A stretch of DNA of 64,000 nt from Spirochaetaceae bacterium (lineage in GTDB: Bacteria > Spirochaetota > Spirochaetia > Treponematales > Treponemataceae): NCBI GenBank assembly GCA_017622235.1, contig JAGARN010000005.1, forward strand, positions 62,001 to 126,000. Reading direction: 5' to 3'. Both the position numbers and the translations under genes were made by a program. Under the pieces are notes generated by a model. That model was not told the origin of the DNA and made no database searches. It saw only the letters and a list, made by a program, of their open reading frames with translations. How positions within the stretch are numbered: position 1 is the first letter of the stretch; each line of letters opens with the position of its first letter. Positions 54,419 through 63,213 of this stretch are shown here, in pieces.

Positions 54419-56263
54419 CTATTTTTTGTTTTTTTTACGTATTGTTTTAGGAACAACTGATATATTAATTGTTTTTTCAATTTCTCTTTCAGCAGGAATA
54501 TCTATAGCCCATGACAACCTAAGAACCATTTTGTCCTCAAAAACATTAATATATAAATCCACATTTTCATTTACTTCGTAAACAAAAGAAATCTCACCAT
54601 CAGAAAAACGAATACAGGAAACATCATTATTTTTTGTTGAAGTTAAAAAACCCTCTAAAACCTGAAGTTCCTTTTGTTCGCCTGAAACAATTTCTGTTTT
54701 AAATGTTTCAGATTCAGATGCAGAAAGTAGAAAATTTGATTCTACCGTAAAATATTTTTTTATTGGAACAGAAGATTCATTTCGGATTATATACTGAACT
54801 TGAATTCCATTAGAACTAATGTAGTAATTCTTTCGCAAAATCAGTAAGTGTCCTGAATCCACAGAAGATACCTTGGCTAAAAGTTTTATTTCTCTACGCT
54901 TAGCATCAAAAGAAACTTCCTTATAAATTTGCCTAGTAAGTGTGTCATCAAAAACCGAATCAGCATTATCAGTAATGTAATCCAAAAAAAGTCCAGTATG
55001 ACCAGTTGCATTGGCCGCATAATTATACGCATTTTTAATTATATCAAATTCAAAAACACTTCCTCCACGAGCTTGGATATACGCATTAAAATGATCAAAC
55101 TGACAAATATATTCATGAACACCATCTGAATCATAATCAAAAGAAGTTACAGAACTATAAAAATTGGTATATTCACGAACCGTCCGTTCAGCTTGAATCA
55201 GACAATGATAAGCAGATTCTCTTTGAATAGTTAAATCTCTACCTGTTGTACAATATGCTGCACCTTTTTGTGCTTGCCACAAAAGATGTTTTGCAGCATT
55301 TTTACGTGTCTTATCTCCCCTACTTTGATTTACCATTTGGCTTATGTACATCATTTTAGAATATAACATAAAAACATCTGGCGAACGTAAAAGATAATCA
55401 TAGCTACTAATCGTTGTCTTTTGTGAAGGTAAATAAACACAAGCTGGTAAATATGAACGCTGAAAATGATGGGAAGATTTAATGTATTTTGCAGGAAGAT
55501 TTAGTTCAATTACATTGTAATATTTTTCGCTAAGAATAATTTGTTGCAGTTCATCTAGCCAACCGGAATTAATATATTCGCAAAGTTTTTTTGCTGTTAT
55601 TTCACAACACACTACAGGTTTATCTGCATCTGGACATGATTTTGAAACTTTACGAATTAATCTATCAATATATTTTTGTGGAGATTCGTCTTCTTGTGGA
55701 GATAAATCTTTTCGCTGGGCTAAGATATATAAATTTTTACCTTGATCTTGAACAATATACGGCAAAAATTGAGATGAATTCGAAGGAATAATGTGGCTGT
55801 CTGCAACAATGTATTCCATACCACAGCCTTTAATTCCAGAAATTAATGAAGAATCCCATGCATTGTTTGGAAGTCGCATTCCTCGGGGACGTTTGCCTGT
55901 ATATTTACGCAATGTTGTGGTCAGTAATTCAATTTGCCCTAATCGATCTACAGACAACAAAGTTGGCAATAGCGGTATATAAAATCCACCCCCTAAAAGT
56001 TCAATTTGTTTTCTGCCACACATTTTAGAAAGCAAAACAATAAATTCTTTGTGATGTCTTCCAAGCCATTCTAACTGACATCCAGAAAAGCTAAAAGTAA
56101 ATAAAAAAAACGGTTTTGAATACAAAAATTGAATAATTTTTTTATAATAAGATTGATAATGTTTTTCAAATTCCTGACCACAACATTCCGAAAAACAACT
56201 GTCTAAATTTTCAGAAAAATCAGAATTTATGGTACTATTTATTTGAAAACAAAGATTTAACAT
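54419..56263 (-). CDS. GH57-like protein with lost catalytic residues
   Basis: The 614-residue protein aligns by eye to GH57 4-alpha-glucanotransferases through the FSGCQLEWLGRHHKEF region, RKQIELLGGGFYIPLLPTLL, DRLGQIELL and GMRLPNNAWDSSLI. A later GGSVFEFD region corresponds to the DUF1925/1926 part. The residues expected for catalysis are replaced: the HQP motif is gone, Glu in GGxYEP is Ile96, the nucleophile Glu in WLTERVW is Asn133, and the acid Asp of DDGEKFG is in CCEITAKKL (219-227). It is probably a pseudoenzyme that binds sugar or protein. It follows rnfB by 6 nt and is the last gene of the operon. Confidence 0.85.
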   Translation of the reverse strand: MLNLCFQINSTINSDFSENLDSCFSECCGQEFEKHYQSYYKKIIQFLYSKPFFLFTFSFSGCQLEWLGRHHKEFIVLLSKMCGRKQIELLGGGFYIPLLPTLLSVDRLGQIELLTTTLRKYTGKRPRGMRLPNNAWDSSLISGIKGCGMEYIVADSHIIPSNSSQFLPYIVQDQGKNLYILAQRKDLSPQEDESPQKYIDRLIRKVSKSCPDADKPVVCCEITAKKLCEYINSGWLDELQQIILSEKYYNVIELNLPAKYIKSSHHFQRSYLPACVYLPSQKTTISSYDYLLRSPDVFMLYSKMMYISQMVNQSRGDKTRKNAAKHLLWQAQKGAAYCTTGRDLTIQRESAYHCLIQAERTVREYTNFYSSVTSFDYDSDGVHEYICQFDHFNAYIQARGGSVFEFDIIKNAYNYAANATGHTGLFLDYITDNADSVFDDTLTRQIYKEVSFDAKRREIKLLAKVSSVDSGHLLILRKNYYISSNGIQVQYIIRNESSVPIKKYFTVESNFLLSASESETFKTEIVSGEQKELQVLEGFLTSTKNNDVSCIRFSDGEISFVYEVNENVDLYINVFEDKMVLRLSWAIDIPAEREIEKTINISVVPKTIRKKNKK

Positions 56264-56269
56264 CTTGAG

Positions 56270-56890
56270 TTACCCTTTATTGCCATAAAAGAGATTATAA
56301 CATAATTTAGTGATTTTGGATATATTTCTTTCAGGAATTTCTGCTTTCCTTATTTTTTTATAGTCAGAACAAGATGTATCACCACTATCAGCACAACACC
56401 TTATAACAGAATCCAAAGATTCTTTAGGTACAAGTTCAATAACATTTTTAGGACAAATTTCTATGCAACGTCCGCAACCAATACAACCTGTCAAAATAAC
56501 AGCAGTATTATTTTCTATAATAATTGCTTGTTGTGGACACACAGAAACACAAGAACCAAAACCAACGCATTGCCATAAACAATCGAATTCAGTTTCATAC
56601 ATAGCGTTAAAAACACGACAATCTCGTAAATCATTGTATTGAAGTCTTTGATTAGAAAATGTTTTTTGACTACTGCATTTCACAACAGCTCTTAAACCTG
56701 TATCTCTAAGTTTATTTACAGAACTATGTTTTTTATGTGATTGTACTTCATCTTCTGCAAAAAGAAAAGTTTGCAAATTATCCGTGGTTTTTGATTGATT
56801 TACAGAAGGAATAAAAACGGAAAAAACGAATAAAATAAGTAAACCAGACAGAATAAAAAAAAGAATCAAAAAAACTACAGTTAAAATCAT
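56270..56890 (-). CDS. RnfB-like ferredoxin subunit, truncated
   Basis: RnfB passes electrons from ferredoxin to the membrane complex. The 206-residue protein has an N-terminal membrane helix and a short linker. It then has two 4Fe-4S motifs, CLWQCVGFGSCVSVCP (C-x3-C-x5-C-x3-C) and CIGCGRCIEICPK (C-x2-C-x2-C-x3-C). The domain with the CGGCGYPGC-type cluster that precedes these in ordinary RnfB is missing. It overlaps rnfA by 4 nt. The order CDGEAB identifies it. Confidence 0.85.
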   Translation of the reverse strand: MILTVVFLILFFILSGLLILFVFSVFIPSVNQSKTTDNLQTFLFAEDEVQSHKKHSSVNKLRDTGLRAVVKCSSQKTFSNQRLQYNDLRDCRVFNAMYETEFDCLWQCVGFGSCVSVCPQQAIIIENNTAVILTGCIGCGRCIEICPKNVIELVPKESLDSVIRCCADSGDTSCSDYKKIRKAEIPERNISKITKLCYNLFYGNKG

Positions 56891-57435
56891 TTCCCGATTC
56901 CTCCACTAAGCCAAGATACATCAAAAACAAACAAACCTAAAACTAAAGCTGCTAAACTAAATAAAATCAAAGAATTTTTTAATACAGGAATAGGATCAGC
57001 AGATTCATCTCGCCATCTTATTATACGTAACAAAGGAATTAAAATATAAAAAGAAGAAACAGTACAAACTGAAAATAAAACAGCTTCGCCAAGGAAATAA
57101 CTTTCACTTATTGAAATAAGTACACAAAAAAATGAAACAGAAAACTCTGAAACACTTGTTTTTGATGTTAGTCTAATAATAACATCAAAAAAAGCAGAAA
57201 AAAAACAAAACAATAAAATGCAAACTACAGGAAATAACTCTTGCATACCAGAAGAAACAAGAAGCCAATTCATAAGTAAATAGGACAAAGAGACAGTAGA
57301 AGTAACGGTCAGTAAAGATTTTACATAACTTAATGCAACTGTTTTTTTGCTTTGAGAAACAACTATAGCTCTATTATATCCAACTCCATATAACAACACT
57401 GTTGAAATTAAAAAGAACAAACAATCATTAAACAT
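56887..57435 (-). CDS. RnfA-like membrane subunit without the cluster cysteines
   Basis: RnfA is a six-helix membrane subunit. The 182-residue protein keeps the helix pattern and length. In ordinary RnfA, Cys in GLCPFMG and TTNCAVLG bind an intramembrane 2Fe-2S cluster with RnfE. Here the first region is YGVGYNRAIVV without Cys and the second is ISISESYFLGEA, with Ser at the Cys place. Identification rests on gene order and hydropathy more than on residues. Confidence 0.75.
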   Translation of the reverse strand: MFNDCLFFLISTVLLYGVGYNRAIVVSQSKKTVALSYVKSLLTVTSTVSLSYLLMNWLLVSSGMQELFPVVCILLFCFFSAFFDVIIRLTSKTSVSEFSVSFFCVLISISESYFLGEAVLFSVCTVSSFYILIPLLRIIRWRDESADPIPVLKNSLILFSLAALVLGLFVFDVSWLSGGIGK

Positions 57436-58057
57436 CTATTTGCTCCTGTAAATCAGAACTTCTGTTTATTATTTTATTTTTCTTCTTAACAACTGTCATA
57501 AGTGCAAGGAATAATCCTACAAGAATTATCCCTCCTGGAATGGATGCCCAAAAAACGGATGAAGTAGAAAAAAGGAATTGTGGTAAATGTAACTTTAAAA
57601 TTCCATCTGGTATGGGTAAAGTAAATGTTCCATAGCCTAAAATATCACGAAGTAGAAAAAAAACAATTCCGTAAAAAGAAAAACGTAAAGCTTCTAGCAT
57701 ATTCTGCCGTAAAGAATCTTTCAAAGAAGTGTTAAAATTGTCTAAACAGTCTCCCACTATCAAAACAGCTATAACAGGTAGGTATAAAACAAAACCTAAG
57801 GTTAAACCTATAATTGGTGAGTAAAATATGACTAGTTGTCTAAAACACACTGTTAAACAAATTAAAGCTATAATCAAACAAGCCGGACGCATATTATTTA
57901 ATGAAAGAACATCCAATAATTTAGAAATAAGTGTTGAAAATAGCATTAAAAAATTAAAACAAAGAAGAATAACTAATCCATAAGCAAGTCTAGCAGGAAC
58001 AGGTATTAAGACAGCTAAAGCAACAGCAGTATGTAAAAAAGCTAAGTTTTTATTCAT
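57428..58057 (-). CDS. RnfE-like membrane subunit without the cluster cysteines
   Basis: RnfE resembles RnfA and shares its cluster. The 209-residue protein has about six membrane helices and a polar C-terminal tail. Its N-terminal region AVALAVLIPVPARLAYG lacks the GLCP Cys. The second conserved site (VTNC in normal RnfE) reads VIAVLIVGDC, with a Cys displaced after GD. It overlaps both neighbours by 8 nt. A large part of the family signature is missing, so the call depends on position. Confidence 0.7.
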   Translation of the reverse strand: MNKNLAFLHTAVALAVLIPVPARLAYGLVILLCFNFLMLFSTLISKLLDVLSLNNMRPACLIIALICLTVCFRQLVIFYSPIIGLTLGFVLYLPVIAVLIVGDCLDNFNTSLKDSLRQNMLEALRFSFYGIVFFLLRDILGYGTFTLPIPDGILKLHLPQFLFSTSSVFWASIPGGIILVGLFLALMTVVKKKNKIINRSSDLQEQIDV

Positions 58058-58550
58058 TTTGTTCCTCCTCTATTTTACGTTCGACATCAGATAAAATATT
58101 TGGAATTCTGTTAAGCCAAAATTTAATTTGAAATGAATCATGAATTGAATTTATAATAACATTTTCTTTTGGACAATCTGCTTGAATATTAATAACCGAA
58201 ATAAACTCAGCAACATTGTTTGAATATTTATAAACAGCAGCCATAGGACCAAACAAAGTCGAAACACGCACTATCATACAAAATTCTCGTTGCTCTAAAG
58301 GTTTATTTTCTTGTGCAGATTGAAGTTCATAGGCTACTGCCAACGTAGAAAAACCACCTGGTAGTGAAACCATATCAGAAACAATATACTCTTGGGGAAA
58401 AGACTCCTCAAGAACTTTGGTTAGTTGTTCTTTAAGTCCTTCATTCCAGTTATCTGCGGCAAAAAATGTAAGTAAAAAAACAAACAAAAATAATAAAACA
58501 ACAATCGAAAGAAAAAAACCATAATCCTGAGCTATTTTTTTTATATCCAT
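58050..58550 (-). CDS. RnfG-like subunit without a flavinylation motif
   Basis: RnfG normally has one membrane helix and a periplasmic domain with FMN bound covalently to Thr in SGATSS. The 166-residue protein has the helix (FFLSIVVLLFLFVFLLTFF) and a shortened periplasmic domain. No SGAT-like motif is present anywhere. It should therefore not carry FMN. Position between RnfD and RnfE identifies it. Normal RnfG is about 200 residues. Confidence 0.7.
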   Translation of the reverse strand: MDIKKIAQDYGFFLSIVVLLFLFVFLLTFFAADNWNEGLKEQLTKVLEESFPQEYIVSDMVSLPGGFSTLAVAYELQSAQENKPLEQREFCMIVRVSTLFGPMAAVYKYSNNVAEFISVINIQADCPKENVIINSIHDSFQIKFWLNRIPNILSDVERKIEEEQNE

Positions 58551-58553
58551 AAA

Positions 58554-59573
58554 TTAGCCTCGTTCCATTTTGCAAAAGTGATGTTCAACAGATTGCAACA
58601 ATAAAGACACTACATTTGCAACAAAAACTGAAAACATTGCTCCAGCAGAAGACAAACCATAGCCACATATAAAAAAAGCAGCTAAGCCAGCTAAAAGTCC
58701 ATATAAAATCTTTCCCGTATTAGTAAATGGTACAGTACCAAACCAAGAAAGAACAAAAAATGCAGTAAAAAGAGTTCCACTTGTAAGCAATGAAAGCAAA
58801 ATATCCCCCGTAGCAAAACTTCCTCCTACCAATACTGGACAGAATAGACGTACTAAAAGACTGTAAAAAAATAAGAAACAAATCGGCACAATACAATTAA
58901 TCATATTCAAGGATAATAACACTATAGAACCAAGCAATGTTAATAAGTTAAACCTAAAAGCAGGAATAGAAGAACCGTTATCCCACAACAAAGAAATATA
59001 ACCTTCTGGAATTGTTGTTCCAAGATGAGAAAAGATAGTTTTGTTCAAAAAAGCAGTTATTGTAGAATCAAATCTATGAATTGGTAGAGTTCCATCTTGA
59101 ATTAATAACAATGATGTATTTTGACTTTGAATCATTTCTGCTGAAAGAAATGATTCATGAAACCATATAGAACCAACAGAATAAGCTATAATTATAGTAA
59201 TTGAAACTGGATTAAGCCAAGATGAAGAAATACCACCAAAAGAATATTTAAATACTACTAGGGAAATAAATATCGTACAAAAAGCAGCAAAAGGAGGATA
59301 CAAAGCAGGAAAAAACATTCCAATTAAAATGCCAATAACTATTGACATAACTATGTTTGGATTAGTCTTTCTAATTAATATTTTATCTAATACTTCTGAA
59401 AGGACAGAGGCAGTAACGGAACATAATAAAATGATTAATGAATTGTAACTTTTAGTAATAAACAACATAACAACTTGTAAAGCTAAAATACAAATCATTG
59501 CCAGAGAAATCATTCTCAATGAAGGGCAACTATAACAAAAAGGTTTTAACGAAAGAGTTGCTTTATTTTTCAT
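58554..59573 (-). CDS. RnfD-like membrane subunit with altered flavin motif
   Basis: RnfD is a polytopic subunit with covalent FMN at SGAT in one loop. The 339-residue protein has nine or ten membrane helices. NPNIVMSIVIGILIGMFFP and the closing segment YGLSSAGAMFSVFVANVVS suit RnfD/NqrB. The expected SGAT-PL region reads FDSTITAFL (168-176). One Thr could align but the motif for flavin attachment is not there. Its first codons overlap the end of rnfC. Confidence 0.8.
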   Translation of the reverse strand: MKNKATLSLKPFCYSCPSLRMISLAMICILALQVVMLFITKSYNSLIILLCSVTASVLSEVLDKILIRKTNPNIVMSIVIGILIGMFFPALYPPFAAFCTIFISLVVFKYSFGGISSSWLNPVSITIIIAYSVGSIWFHESFLSAEMIQSQNTSLLLIQDGTLPIHRFDSTITAFLNKTIFSHLGTTIPEGYISLLWDNGSSIPAFRFNLLTLLGSIVLLSLNMINCIVPICFLFFYSLLVRLFCPVLVGGSFATGDILLSLLTSGTLFTAFFVLSWFGTVPFTNTGKILYGLLAGLAAFFICGYGLSSAGAMFSVFVANVVSLLLQSVEHHFCKMERG

Positions 59574-60849
59574 TTCTAGATCCTTTTAACAAAGAAATAA
59601 CCTGAGCTAAAGGTAATCGTGAAGGACAACCTGTATTACATAATACACATCCATTACACAAAGCAGCACTTTGTACAAAACTCCCATCAGAAACACGATG
59701 TTTTTTGTACAAAGAAAAAAGAATATCTGGTTTTATTCCCACAGGACAAAGATTGCGACAATGACCGCACCTAATACAATCGTTTATTATGTTATAAGAA
59801 AATGTCTTTTTGGTTAAAAAAGCAACGGATTTAACGTATTTTGTAACAGGTGTATCCAAGTCACTTACATTTAATCCACAAACTAGACCGTTCACAATAA
59901 TTTTCACTGGCAACTTTACAAAACCACCACATTCAGCTGCTAACGCCCTAAAACTTGTTCCAATGCGAACCTTGAACATTCCTTGACCTGCAATAGCATT
60001 TCCAGAAACATGAATCAATTTATCAACAACCGGTTGATTATATGCAGCTGCTTCGTACACAGCTAATGCAGTACCGCTATCCAAAAATAAATCTGTTTTA
60101 TTAAGTTCTCTAATTCCTAAAGAATTTTTCTTAGAAGCCTGAATTATATCATATTGACCACCACAAGGATATTTTGATGTATCAACACTTAAAACAAAAG
60201 ATTTAATTTTACATTCATCAACAGGAATTTCTATATTTAAATCCATTGGCTTAAAAAAAACAACAGCCGAAGCATTAATCGAAGTTGCAACAACTTGTGC
60301 ACCTTCAACAACTTGTTCTAAATAAGTGTTAGCAATAAATCTGTCTGTAACACAGCTTGGATCTTGGTCAAAAAGTCGTACCGCCACAATTACGTCATTT
60401 TTTAACTGGGTAGAAGCATCAAGTTGCATAGCCAATGGATAAGGAGAAGAAAAAGTATTAATAACCCCACTATCAGAAATAAGCCTACGGATAGAAGCAG
60501 CTGGATAGCTATTCCAGTTTGACTTTTGCTTTGGTTTGCCAAATAATGAAAACTCACCACTTAGTTTTATTTTTACAGCTGGAACACGCTTACCACTTGG
60601 CATAGAACAAGATATAAAACCGGAGACAACTCCAGGAACAGGAGAATGAATCACAGAAGAATGTATACCAGAACCTGTGGCTAATACTTGTCCTTCTGCA
60701 ACGGCTTGACCTTCTTTAACAATACACAAGGGCTCATGGCAATCATCTTGTATCAAAGAAACTATAACTTCTGATGGGATAAAAGTATTTAAAGCGGAAT
60801 CAAAAGAAACAGGACTATTAGATAATATTTCTGATATACGAATACTCAT
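59563..60849 (-). CDS. RnfC-like subunit lacking the flavin/NADH motifs
   Basis: RnfC is the peripheral NADH-oxidising subunit. The 428-residue protein keeps the N-terminal lipoyl-like region, KYPCGGQYDII, and two C-terminal 4Fe-4S motifs, CIRCGHCRNLCPVG and CNGCVLCNTGCPS. The normal GMGGAGFPT is replaced by SGVINTFSSPYPLAMQL (about 127-143), and NxECEPyxTxD by VRLFDQDPSCVTD. NADH and FMN binding are therefore doubtful. I start at 60849, with GGAG 9 nt upstream; the upstream gene overlaps by 4 nt. Confidence 0.88.
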   Translation of the reverse strand: MSIRISEILSNSPVSFDSALNTFIPSEVIVSLIQDDCHEPLCIVKEGQAVAEGQVLATGSGIHSSVIHSPVPGVVSGFISCSMPSGKRVPAVKIKLSGEFSLFGKPKQKSNWNSYPAASIRRLISDSGVINTFSSPYPLAMQLDASTQLKNDVIVAVRLFDQDPSCVTDRFIANTYLEQVVEGAQVVATSINASAVVFFKPMDLNIEIPVDECKIKSFVLSVDTSKYPCGGQYDIIQASKKNSLGIRELNKTDLFLDSGTALAVYEAAAYNQPVVDKLIHVSGNAIAGQGMFKVRIGTSFRALAAECGGFVKLPVKIIVNGLVCGLNVSDLDTPVTKYVKSVAFLTKKTFSYNIINDCIRCGHCRNLCPVGIKPDILFSLYKKHRVSDGSFVQSAALCNGCVLCNTGCPSRLPLAQVISLLKGSRNEK

Positions 60850-62294
60850 TTTTTGTTTCTCCAAATAAGGGAACCGATAATTAATGGTGTGAACATCGAT
60901 AATAATAATGCAAATATAACTATTCCCTGTTTTTTTTCGGTAACATTACCACTTGCAATTTGCATATAAGATGCTCCCACAAAAGTTTCTTGTTCTTTAA
61001 ACAAAAGCTCTATTTGTTCAGAATCGTAAGTGATGGTATCAATTACAGAACTAATAAACTCATCATCAAACACATAAATTATTTCGCTATATTCCTGTAT
61101 AAACCCATTTTCATTTATTCTAAAATTTGGTACAGAAATTACATCACCAAGGGAAACCTCTAATGATTCTTGAATTAAAGGTTTATAAGGGAAAGTAAGA
61201 GTGTTCCACACCCATGAAACATATTGCACCATTCCAGGTAAAAAATTTACCCCTGCCCTTTTTTCTGCATTTTTTACATATTCATAGTTTTGTACCGTGA
61301 AACCATCATCTACAGTATACTCGGTAGGAGCTGGAATGTATAGGTCTTTTTCTGATTTAGATATAACAAAAATATCTGAAAAAATAAATGCAACAATAAA
61401 TAAAGCAGCTGTAACTACTGGAACAAAAATAAAACGCTTGTTTTTTTTGTTTACAAGGGAAATCATTTGAGCTGAAAGAATTGGAAGTGCAGAAAAACTA
61501 CGTGTAGCATTCTTGGCAGAAATTGCACAATCAAGCAAATATAACAAAGCTAACATTCCTGCATACACAGGTAAAATCATAAACCCATTATGTATTGAAG
61601 ATGCAAATGCAACAGGAATTGGCAATAAAAATAAAACTAATATCCATACAGTCCGTGAAAGAACTTTTAACATACCTCGTCTACGCCATATTGTTGAGGC
61701 AGCAAAAGCACTGTACATTAAAAGAATAGCCGCTGCTCCACCATTATACATCGGTAAGCAAAAAGAATATATCAAAGGGAAAATTCCAGAAACAAATACA
61801 CAAAACTTTGTTTTAGAGGCAACAATAAAAATTATAAACGAAACAAAACAAATTAAAGGCACAATCCAGGGATATTTCTGTTGTAAATCTAATCCCACAG
61901 AAAGATTTTTGTATGTAGTAGCAAGATCAGATGCAACAGATTTTAGTGCCACAGAATATACATTAGGAACATAATATAGTTGGCAAAGAGTTTCTTTGTC
62001 AAAAAAGAAACTCTTTCTTTGGGAAAGATAACCTTGTAAATCTTGAGGTTGTACTGGGGCTTGAGTTGAAACAACAGGTTGCCTTTGACGAGAAAGAGTA
62101 AGAACATTTTTAATTTCTTTGTTTTCTAAAGCAGTAAGTACTTTTTCTTCTGGAATTGAACAATCTGCATATAATACTACGTAACCCTTCCACATAGAAG
62201 TTGAAGGTATTAAAGAAAAAAACACAAGTAAAAACAATGAAATAAGCGTAATGAGAATTGATAAAATAACAGAAAAACGCTTTGTAAAATACAT
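60846..62294 (-). CDS. Multi-pass membrane protein of unknown function, first of the Rnf operon
   Basis: I do not recognise the 482-residue protein. It has an N-terminal helix (7-30), an extracytoplasmic stretch of about 110 residues, six or seven helices in the middle (about 140-320), a second extracytoplasmic domain of about 130 residues (YIPAPTEYTV...ETFVGASYMQ), and a final helix (GIVIFALLLSMFTPLIIGSLIW). The stop overlaps the rnfC start (ATGA), so it belongs to the operon. A periplasmic partner for the Rnf-like complex is the natural guess. Confidence 0.72.
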   Translation of the reverse strand: MYFTKRFSVILSILITLISLFLLVFFSLIPSTSMWKGYVVLYADCSIPEEKVLTALENKEIKNVLTLSRQRQPVVSTQAPVQPQDLQGYLSQRKSFFFDKETLCQLYYVPNVYSVALKSVASDLATTYKNLSVGLDLQQKYPWIVPLICFVSFIIFIVASKTKFCVFVSGIFPLIYSFCLPMYNGGAAAILLMYSAFAASTIWRRRGMLKVLSRTVWILVLFLLPIPVAFASSIHNGFMILPVYAGMLALLYLLDCAISAKNATRSFSALPILSAQMISLVNKKNKRFIFVPVVTAALFIVAFIFSDIFVISKSEKDLYIPAPTEYTVDDGFTVQNYEYVKNAEKRAGVNFLPGMVQYVSWVWNTLTFPYKPLIQESLEVSLGDVISVPNFRINENGFIQEYSEIIYVFDDEFISSVIDTITYDSEQIELLFKEQETFVGASYMQIASGNVTEKKQGIVIFALLLSMFTPLIIGSLIWRNKK

Positions 62295-62303
62295 AAATAA
62301 ACG

Positions 62304-62783
62304 CTATAACACCGCAAAAGCTATGCCAATTACAATTCCAAGAAAACAACCTACAAAGACTTCGGCGGGCTTATGTCCTTGTACTTCTTTTATGGGCTTA
62401 AATTTCAATATATCCTGATTGTCTAAAGTTGTACCGATTTCGTTTAATACTCTTGCCTGAATTCCACTAGCCCGCCTTACACCCAAAGCATCACGAATAG
62501 TAACCATTGCGAAACAAAAAGAAAGTATAAAAATATCAGAGCTAACACCAGACCTAAATCCAATAGAAGAACATAATGTACAAACCAAAGCAGAATGACT
62601 AGAAGGCATTCCACCTGTTCGCCAAATTAAAAGTTCAAATAATTCCCTTAAACTTGAAATTTTTCCAGCAGCCAGTTTTATTAAGGTTTTAATAAATTGA
62701 GCAGCAAACCAACTAGAAATACAAGCGAGAAAAATAGGATTTGTAAAAAGTAAACGTATCTGGTTGAATGTTGTTGACCACAT
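62304..62783 (-). CDS. Divergent PAP2-family (DUF212) membrane protein
   Basis: The 159-residue protein has the DUF212 hallmarks GGMPSSHSA (about 57) and TIRDALGVRRASG (about 96), with about four membrane helices. These are phosphatase-like motifs related to PAP2, but the activity is not established. It lies 9 nt upstream of the Rnf operon's first gene. A promoter lies close to its ATG, which has no ribosome-binding site. Confidence 0.88.
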   Translation of the reverse strand: MWSTTFNQIRLLFTNPIFLACISSWFAAQFIKTLIKLAAGKISSLRELFELLIWRTGGMPSSHSALVCTLCSSIGFRSGVSSDIFILSFCFAMVTIRDALGVRRASGIQARVLNEIGTTLDNQDILKFKPIKEVQGHKPAEVFVGCFLGIVIGIAFAVL

Positions 62784-62792
62784 ATCATTTCT

Positions 62793-62820
62793 ATTTTACT
62801 AGTATGAAAACTTTTGTCTA
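62793..62820 (-). promoter_or_regulatory. Promoter of the DUF212/Rnf operon
   Basis: On the minus strand TAGACA (62815-62820), 16 nt, TAAAAT (62793-62798). The ATG at 62783 is 9 nt after the -10 box. This would drive the operon down to the GH57-like gene. Confidence 0.5.
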
Positions 62821-62859
62821 GTGATTTTTATAAAGTTGCAAACTTTTATTTTGGAAAAA

Positions 62860-63213
62860 TTACAATTCAAGAGCAGCGGTTTCTGCCTTGCTACGAGTGG
62901 AATATACTTTAACAGATGTTTCAGGTAACCAACCCTTTTCAAACAAATACCAAATAACTTGTTTTTTATTCTCTAAAATGATGTTTTTTCCGACTACTTG
63001 TAAAATATCCCCACTACGACCATGTGTTTGAGTATTAGCTGTTAAACTAGGGTTATCACGAAACATTGCATATGGTTCTATTACCACAGCCCATTGCAAT
63101 CCAAGTGCTAAATCTGGAGTTGGTTCTAACTGAATTGTCTTATTTTTTTCAAAACAACTTGTTATTACAAATACTAGTAAAAAAATACAAGTTATAAATA
63201 TTTTATTTTTCAT
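62860..63213 (-). CDS. Lipoprotein with SH3-like domain
   Basis: The ATG at 63213, with GGAG 8 nt upstream, gives a lipoprotein signal (KNKIFITCIFLLVFVITSC), with the lipobox Cys near residue 20. The 97 mature residues include an SH3-like sequence (WAVVIEPYAMFRDNPSLTANT...GDILQVVGK). It may bind cell wall or another envelope partner. The start overlaps the end of the nudix gene by 11 nt. Confidence 0.78.
   Translation of the reverse strand: MKNKIFITCIFLLVFVITSCFEKNKTIQLEPTPDLALGLQWAVVIEPYAMFRDNPSLTANTQTHGRSGDILQVVGKNIILENKKQVIWYLFEKGWLPETSVKVYSTRSKAETAALEL

Noticed and set aside
61513-61974. Plus-strand frame of 153 codons inside the membrane-protein gene
   Set aside because: It is antisense to a clear membrane protein and shows no start signals or recognisable motif.
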